64,000 nt of DNA from assembly GCA_936450465.1 (NCBI GenBank), contig OW388291.1, positions 73,872,436 to 73,936,435 of the forward strand, given 5' to 3'. This DNA comes from Gibbula magus. Taxonomy: Eukaryota > Mollusca > Gastropoda > Trochida > Trochidae. Positions 52,101-61,100 of this stretch are shown here, one piece after another; position 1 is the stretch's first letter, and each line of letters begins with the position of its first letter. Below the pieces are notes generated by a model that saw only the letters and a list, made by a program, of their open reading frames with translations, had not been told where the DNA came from and searched no databases. The position numbers and the translations under genes were made by a program.

Positions 52101-55100
52101 CTCTTGATGGTCAACAGATCCCGTATTGTAAATCCTCTATCTGCCATAATGTCATCTCCTTCTTCGACAAGGTCAATGAATCCTGAATCATTTGTCACTA
52201 TTCTGAGTATTTCAGCAGGTAGCCAGCTTATGCTTTAAAGTAGATTTTTGAGTTTTTTTTGTTGATTTCAGGAGTTCAGTAATAAATAGAACATTTATAT
52301 TCATGTTTATGTCGCTCCTGCTCGGGAAATCCCATTATTCAGGCACCCGTATTGTTAACATAGTATGACAAAGAGTCAGTCATATAATATCCTCTATATA
52401 CATACATGTAGGTTGAAAAGTGACAATTTATAATCACTATTGTCTGATGATTTCAGCTTCCCAGTTCAAGAATGATTCTTAATTCTTAAAAATATACTTT
52501 CAATAATAAAAGTAGTGTTTATACCAGTTGAATGCTTGCTCTCTGTTGTGCAGTCAACTTCCCCAACAATGTACGGCACAACTTCATCTGTATCCATAGC
52601 TTCGATGGATGTGACTGCCTCGTCGTCAGTAACAGAGCTAAGATCAACTTGGCATTCAGAAGCAATTGTTGAAGTCTTGGTTTGCCTGAAATACAGAATA
52701 TATTCATGATATTTTTTGCTTTTATAACCTACGTAGGCGATCATACAGGGGTTCATATTTTTCATACAGTGCCCTAGGGCAACATATCACTTTCTCATTG
52801 TGACGACACTAATGCTTGAATATTGGTATTTCCCTCATTAGACACTTGTGTTGTAAACAAAGTATGACATAGATAATCATATAATATCCTCTATATATTT
52901 AAGAATAGAATTTGACATCTGATAAGCTGCATGACAGTATTCTGTAGACCTAAACAGGACCTAGTAGACCTATTATAAGTCTGCCAAACAGCCAAATATA
53001 GCAAAATATTAATGGAGCCTTCTTAAGTCTAGAAAGTATTGGCAAGTCTAGTTGCCTCAGCCATACTGGCAAAGTCTGAAGCTAAGATTTGTTAAGAATT
53101 GTTATTGTATTTCGTAAATATTAAACAGTACAATTTCAGTAACAAATCTTTTTTTCCAGGGACCATATGTTAGTCTACCTATTGCCCTATTTATGGGAAA
53201 TAGTCAATATAGTTTAGGCTAATAAGCGTCCCTTCTTTCAATTTTTTTACCGCCCAGGGCGCTTAATACATCGATTACGGTATTATTAATATTAACGGTT
53301 ATCTTGAAAAGCTGAAAATATACTTTACCTTTTCTTTAGTGCTTCTTTGAAGTTATTGTAGGGGAAAAGAGTTGGCACCTTCATGCTAGCTGTGTCAAAA
53401 TGCCGAGAGCAAATACGAGTGTACTTGTTCGGCTCCCAAGTCTGCTCCCGTCTGATCAGCCTAATCCACTCATTTCTTCTCCTTTTGTCCGTCTTCTTGT
53501 TAGGTAAAGACAAGAAGTTGATATTTCTGTGCTCTGGATGCTTCACTGGGTCACTCGTTTTCCGCGAGGAGGAAGTACAGCCCGGTACACAGCAGTGATA
53601 CACAGGCATTGTCGGCTGTCTCCAGTGAAAATGTGACTAACCTGAAATAAAAGAGGGAAACTGAGCTTGAATTGATCAAATTCGGGATAGCAAAAATATT
53701 AAACATGGCAGAAGACAGTATTGAATAACTTTTGATTTTACAGGGTGACAAGGAAATATTTTACAGCATAAGTGTTTCTACATATATACAGCAGAAGATA
53801 CAGTAAACTTAAATTTTTCTTCTAGGAATATTACTTAACGATGATGGATTATGAATACTAAAACCTTTGAAGAATAGTAAAATGTTTTCATAATTAATTA
53901 CAACAATCATTAAATGCTAAAATCTGTTATCAGAAACAGGTAATGAGACTTCTAGCGAAATTCAAATTGTAATCTTATTCAATTACACACCGATTATCTC
54001 CCTTTGATACAAAAATGACACAGCAAAGTTACGTTATGAATGGTGTCTAACTTATTCAGGTTCAGTTAAAAGGTCAAAATCAATATTCCAACACTAACAC
54101 AGTATTACACACGAAAAAAAAGTAAAAATACAACTTTCAAATACATTTACGTGATATAATTATGTTATATTTACCTAACAGAACATATTTACTGCGATAG
54201 TCTTTTAGCAATTTCGTGGCGAAAAACAGCGGCAAAGAAAAATAACCAGATTAGACTAATACAGTTTCATTTGATTGAACGTTTACAAATTTGTGTTTAT
54301 CACAACATTTGACAAGAAAGAATACCTTAGAAAAGATGTATTCAAGTCATAATTACCTGGAAAACGGAGGAAACTGGGAGCTTGAATCGACCCAAAAAGT
54401 GTCCCACCTTCCGGTTTGCGAAGATCATTTCTCTACCTTCAACGCGAAAGAGTAACATGGGGAGGCAACTCTGCGCGATCTCGAAATTTCCGTATTGAAG
54501 CCAATTATTGTTATTTAGTGTATGCATATGTAGTAAGGTGTCGAAGATGTAGTTTTCTCAATCAAAATGGCAAATCTAAAAAAAAATCAAATAGATAACA
54601 GTCTGTTGAATTGGCTCTTTCTCATATCCTTATAGTTTTATCTTCATTGTTATTACTGTTAGTTTAGGAAGCTGTCAATATCTGACACATCTTACCTTGC
54701 TAGGCCAAATCATAATCCTTTGAAGAAGAGGCAGTTTCGTAGTACTGGCACATTGTCCAGTGCATATCTCAGTTCAACATTAACAGTGAAGTTCAGCAAT
54801 AATGGGGCAAGTTATTCACTGGATTGGTGAGCTGTTTCATGGCTGGATAATCTGAAAAAGTTGATTCCTTGCCCCATACTGAGACGAGAGTTGAAAGACT
54901 TCTGGTGTCACAATGGGTAAGAATTATATTTCGAAATGTGTCACTGTTAATCGAAAAATACAAACAGGTATCTTGGAAGTAAAGACAACGTGAGAGACTT
55001 TATAAGTGACTTGGGTTGTATACTTCTCAGGGAGAAGAGAATGAAAACAATAATGGATGTCCTCATGCAAAAATGACAATAAAGGTTCCCCCTTAGTAGA

Positions 55101-58100
55101 TAATTAAACTTAAATCAGTGCATTGTAAAAAAAAACCAACTCAATATTTATCAATATTATTATTACTATTGTTGTAATTAGCAAATTTAATGCATGAAAC
55201 AGGAAAATTGAAAAATCAATTATGAATTGAAATTCCATCAGATGCACTGATCATACATGTTGTACTTCTGTCATAAACTGTTTCTATATTCTGTCCTTTG
55301 ATCCCTTAATGAGGAAGATAATCTCTTTTTCCGACTGTGTAGATTACAAATCGTGTTTACACGTTTAACTTCAACAAGCACCTGCTCCGAGATGGGTTAA
55401 ACATCCACTTAACATCTGTCTGCTAATTATTTCTGCATAATTACAACAGTTTCTCCCATTTGATTTTTTCACCACATCACTTAAAAAGTTTATTAGCGTT
55501 GGCTGAACTGATACAGTGAATGTCTTAAACAAGTTTATTGTGCTGTGATGATTTGAAATGTTTTTGACTGATAACCATTCGGCTGTAATGGGGAGTAAAC
55601 ACTTCAATTACTCACATGGATAAAGCCTAATAAGCCTATTTTGTTTATTTTTTGCTTATTCAAATATTTTTTCTATTTAAGAGGTTTTCTCTTTTGAAGG
55701 GAAAATGAATTCATTTTTTAACTGCAAGCTAGGGCAATGTAGGTTTGGCAACCTGGTTTCTGAAGTTTGTTTTTAACAAAACTGTTGCTGAACGCTGTAA
55801 CACTGTAATGAGTGCTAAAACATTCTGAGAGTCCTGTTTACAGGAATCAGGGATGGCATCTGCCTTCAGAGAGTTATCTGAAATCATCCCAGAACCCGTA
55901 CTGTGAAATAGGATTTTTTTTTAAAATCAGATATTTAAATTCATCCAATCTTGTACTGTATGTTAACAGGATACATTTATCTATGAATTCAAATTTTCAT
56001 GTGAATAGATAAATATCTAAAGACATTTTTGGTGAATAAATTACATTTTATTGAGTTATATTGGGTATTAAGTTATTGACTCAAATCAATCATTGAATAG
56101 AGAAATTTAATTGCTTACCATAACATTATCATTTCATAAAAGAAATGTACTTATACTTATTATAAGGTTATCTTTAGCTTAGAGATAATGAATAATGCAA
56201 TACTTAATAAGCTACAGAGCCAATGGCTCTATTAATTTTTCTGTTGTGTATATGTACATAATTTCATTTCCAAAGAGAGAATTCTTTTATTATAAACAAA
56301 CCTGAATATTTCAAATAGAATTATTAAAAATGGGACAAACAAACAAATAAAATTGAAATTTTTTTTGGCACCAGTTGATATAAAATCAGTGTTAATAACA
56401 GAGGAAATACACCATACAATGACAAGAATCTGTATCTACCACATTTAACAGTATTTATTATGAAAACCATGCAAAACGGTATGAGCTAGAATGCCTCTTT
56501 CCATAACCAAGGAGTTAAAAACAATATCTCATGTTTCAAATGTCATAACGGCTCCATCTTAATTGAACAATTTCCTCTATCAGGGGTATTTTTTTACAAT
56601 TCAAAAGAACCTCTCAAGATTATATAAGGGTTCTTCGCATTTGGTAACAAAATGCATCTTAAAGATAAAACACTTCAGATTTCCGGCTGTTTTTCAATGG
56701 GAAATCGATTCCACATGAAATATGGCAATGTCGTATTCCAAAGGAAACAGGGGCGGGGTGTTTTAGATACCTTGTCAACATTGCCACTCCATGGACATCG
56801 CTTGGCTGGCTTGAAAGTGGATAGTGCTGATGACGGACTCGTACATTCCTGGGTAAAGGTTTGTGTTAAAATAAACAGTGGGTGCACGGCTATGGTTCTG
56901 TGGCTAGTATGTAATACCACAGTCTCTGATCCTGGCTACTGTTTCAAAGGCTTTCAAGTAGGTCTGTTGAAATGTTGAGAACAAAGTTTCCCTGCAGGAG
57001 ACAACCACATGTTTTATATCCTCGAGACAATGATTCACTGATATCAAGAAGAGGAACACCAGTTTGTGCACATGCGAGTTGAGATCTACATCCAGCAAGA
57101 GTCTGATTCTTCCACTTTGTGTTACACTGACTGTGTCAATTTATTGGCAGGCTGTAAAAGTAAAAGTTTTTAACAGATTGATTTCCATTGTTAAATGAAC
57201 AAATATTACGGACTTTTTTTTTTTACAGAATCCCTAAGCATGGTTTTAGCAATTTGAAAAAATGATGGTCAGAATCCCCCTCCATAAAAATTTACCGACT
57301 ATAGGTATATGTCTTGATATTTCTTTCAGTGAAATTTGTCAATATACAGTGTAGCTACTCAGTGGTTACATTTATATTTCTTAAACCTACTTTGCTGAGT
57401 TAATTAATGCTAAACCATTTGGTACCATTATGTCACTCTTAAGGGACTATTTTTAATACTGGAATTTAAATTAAGGAGGTTCCTTACCAATTTAAATAGT
57501 CTGAAGAAATTGCTAATATTACATCATATACATGAAAAACATATGCTAAATCCATTTCTGTTATAAAAAAAAATAGGGGTCACCATGCTCATTTTTGAGA
57601 TATGAGCGTCCAATGTAGGTGGGGGTGCGGGAAAATCTTGTATATTTCATTATCATTTCACACTATCATCATAATAAAAAATAAACATAGTTCATAATTT
57701 ATGGCGTTATTTTTAATAACAGGTTTATGGTTACACATTTATGCAGGAAGAAAATCCAATTTTATTGTTATTTTGAGGGTTTTTTACCTTAAATTTAAAT
57801 TATACAAATTTGTATTGTTTTCTGTTTAATATTAATATATATGTCAATTTATCTCAAAATTTGCTGGAAAAATCACTGTGTTGATAGAAATACAATTCAA
57901 CAACAAAATTAACCAAACAAATCATATGTATCAAGGCTAACTTGAATAATAATTTGAAAGAGAACTTTGAGAAATTGTCAGTTTTCAGTTGCAAGGGAGA
58001 TAACTCTTTCTCAATATGCATGACCGTTTCCCCTTAAAACAGATTAAAGAGCAAAATAACAAAATATATTTCTTTATCATAAAACAAATACTATATTTCC

Positions 58101-61100
58101 AAATTATAATAAAATGATTTTATTATCATATGTCTAGACTGTTTTTAACATTTCTAATGTGCACGACGAACACTGTTACTGAAAATGCATGAAAAGAGGC
58201 TATGTGGCTACAAGGCCTTTCTGAATCTGACAACTGTTGATGCTCACAAACAATGGTATAAAGGAACCTCCTTAAATGAAATATAAAGGGAATACTCCGG
58301 GATTGGCCTCATGGTAAAGATCATCAAACACGAAATATTAATTATTTATTTTGACATACTATTAATCTATCACATATATCTTTCCTTGGTTTAAGTTTCT
58401 TTTAGTTTCGCAGTCATTTATTACAAAATAGTTAATTGAAATCAACATTTAATCAAAAGAATTAACTTTAGCTGTGTAAGACTTCATGAACTGTATAAAT
58501 GACCTTCACAAAAATCCTTGTAAACAAAGCATGATATATCATCTTTAATTTTTAAGTCCATAAAAAACAAGAGAATATATGAGTTTTCTTATTTAACCTT
58601 TATTAAAATCTAGTGTAAACGTAGCATGATGCTCACTTCAACCAAGCATAATGTACTCGCCCACAATGAGTTAATTACCACAAAACCATAAGAAGAAGAG
58701 ATGTTGATAAATTCCATGTTTCATAAAGTGACATAAGTATTATTTGTCTTCCTTGACGTGAAGCTATTAAAGTAGTAGAAACATCAACGTAAGCATCACT
58801 GCCTGCCATTTGATGCCCTCCCAGAGATAACATAGTTTATTAAGACTCGGAGCATTCTTAGCTGTACAAGGGCAGCTGTTTGTAATAAAGCTTAGAAATT
58901 TAAAGCAGTAAAATAAATATTTATGTCATGGTTGCTCAATGCGATCTAGGAAATGGAGAGAGACTTTAATATGAACAAAGCAGTCAAATTGACTAGATCA
59001 AATGTTTATGGCTTTCCCTGAAGCACTTTTGTTAGTTTTTGTAGACTCGCATTGCCGATTTAATTGGCTGCTCAGCCACAGGAGATTTTGTCTGAGCTTG
59101 GAGGGATTTTGGTATGGAGTTTTGTTTATTGAATGACAATATCACAGAATGATTGCGTGGTTTAGGTGAAACTTATGATGGAATCAGGGAGCTTGTGAGG
59201 TTGATAAACATCAATTGGAGAGATACGAGGGTTATGAGAAGTGATATCGCCCAGCTGGTGCTGCGGGGATGGGATATAGAACAAGGTGTTGGGTTTGTGT
59301 TCTGTCAGCGCTTCTCACTAGGATAATAATTATCTAAGTTTGAAAACAGAACTGATGATTTCTCATAACATGTAGTAGATGGTTTGCATGTTCTGAAGTG
59401 AAATGCAACTATTAAGGATGGTGTTAGGCTGAAATTTACCTTATAAAAAGCATATTTAAGTTCTTTATATCAAACATTGTATGTCCAGAGAATAACTCTT
59501 AGACTTGTGTGTAGTTTGGGTGAAGTTGTGTTACAGGAAGAGTGTCATTGAATACAAATCCTGGAAACTCTTTTTGTTATCCTTTCCTAAAAGTGTTTTC
59601 TTACCTAAAATTAATCCAAATAATCTTATCATCAAGCCAATCTTGTTAAATGAGAATTTGAAATAAATAAAAGTTTGTATTTTTGTTTTTTTGGTTTTTG
59701 TTTGAGTAAACATCAATGTCTTTTATTTTGATTTTTTTCATGAAGTCTTTGTGTTTTGTTCTTGAAGTTTGTCCTTGAAATCTACATGAAGTTTGTTTGC
59801 TTTCTTTGAGCCATTTAGAGTTCACAAAATCTTTGTGAATACTCTGTCGTGAATATTGTTAGTGAACAGTTTGTGAAGCATTCACAAACTTTTTGTGAAG
59901 AGTTTGTCATGTTTTCGACAAGTTTTTTTTAGCTTGAATTAGATTATATAGGCTAAGCAAGTTTGGTTTTGGTCCCTTGCTTTCATTACTCTCAAATATG
60001 TTACATGCTCTGATGACGGGTAACTTTATGGCAAGATATTAATCAATTTATTTCCATCTGGTTTCAGATTGTGGTGACCAACCAGATAACAACAAGGTTT
60101 GGGAAACCAGAGTCTGTGAGTGATATTCAGGATGGTAAGACACATCTCTACATCACAATATTTGATTCTGATAAAAGTCAAATCAATGATCACTATTGAT
60201 TATACATCGGTTTTAATATGTCTGGAACATTTTATGCATATATTGTTTGATTGATATATAGTCTTTATTTTCACCTTGAGCCAATAAAAGGGATGTCAGA
60301 ATTGTAAAAGGGTCAATATAGAAATCTATTTATCCTTTGGTCTGAAAACATTTAGTTACTGGAGCAGAACACTGCAATTGAGTTATTGTATGTTCATGAA
60401 ACTCAGCACATTCAAGAACTGACATAGTACCTGTTGACATCTAAGTTTTGAAAGTTATGGCAACTTTGGTTAGGGAAGCTTGAAAGTTTCAAGAATAGCT
60501 AGCCAGAACACTACATTGTATTATTGTATACTAAAAAAAAACATTTAAGAACTGGCATATGCATTTTAGAAACTAAGCTTTATTTAAACAATAAAATCAT
60601 TTTGATGTTCATGGAGACATTGGGTGCTGATAATGTCAAAACTGAAGCAGTGATGATGTTGATGTTACAGAGGAGGGAGTGAGTGTGGAGGGGGAGGGAG
60701 GGTACGTGACAGCGGCGCTAGGCAACACATGGAGTCATAGTGTCAACACCAGACTCATCCTGCAGTATCTCCATGGTGACACAAGACAGGTGGGTTCCAT
60801 AGCGTTGGTAGATCAAGTCCATTCTATGTTATAGTGTCAACACCAGACTCATCCTGCAGTATATCCACGGTGACACAAGACAGGTGGGTTCCATAGTGTT
60901 GGTAGAAGTACAATTCTAAGTTATAGTGTCAACACCAGACTCATCCTGCAGTATCTTCACGGTGACACAAGACAGGTGGGTTCCATAGCGTTGGTAGAAG
61001 TACAATTCTAAGTTATAGTGTCAACACCAGACTCATCCTGCAGTATATCCATGGTGACACAAGACAGGTGGGTTCCATAGTGTTGGTAGAAGTACAATTC

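Larger units (their letters stand above)
48131..54493. mobile_element. 6.36 kb DNA transposon, ISL2EU/IS4EU-like, with YqaJ nuclease and THAP-DDE genes
   Basis: Ends: ACGGAAGTTTCGAG at 48131 and, read from the right, ACGGAAATTTCGAG at 54493. Further matching blocks lie inward (48152-48169 with 54435-54452; 48191-48205 with 54399-54413), giving terminal inverted repeats of about 75-95 bp with indels. Both ends are flanked by AT (48129-48130 and 54494-54495), consistent with a 2-bp duplication. Inside, two genes converge: an intact SWIM/YqaJ nuclease gene on + and a damaged THAP-DDE transposase gene on -. A THAP-DDE transposase plus a YqaJ protein is the content I recall for ISL2EU elements. 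At least two smaller elements are nested inside. Confidence 0.75.
31608..60067 (+). other. RAD51B: RAD51B intron 6 (28.5 kb)
   Basis: GT at 31608, AG at 60066-60067. It holds a TTAA MITE (31.76 kb), a GGTCACTCA minisatellite (34.6 kb), SINEs (39.3 kb), the 108-bp minisatellite (41.1-43.2 kb), a TTAA MITE (46.3 kb), the 6.4 kb nuclease-bearing transposon (48.1-54.5 kb) and a TTAA MITE (57.5 kb). No RAD51B exon was found inside; residues 251 and 252 join in phase across it. Confidence 0.85.

Noticed and set aside
56652..56978. 108-codon open frame with an antisense frame over it
   Set aside because: Possibly a decayed transposable element, but no motif could be named; not called as a gene.
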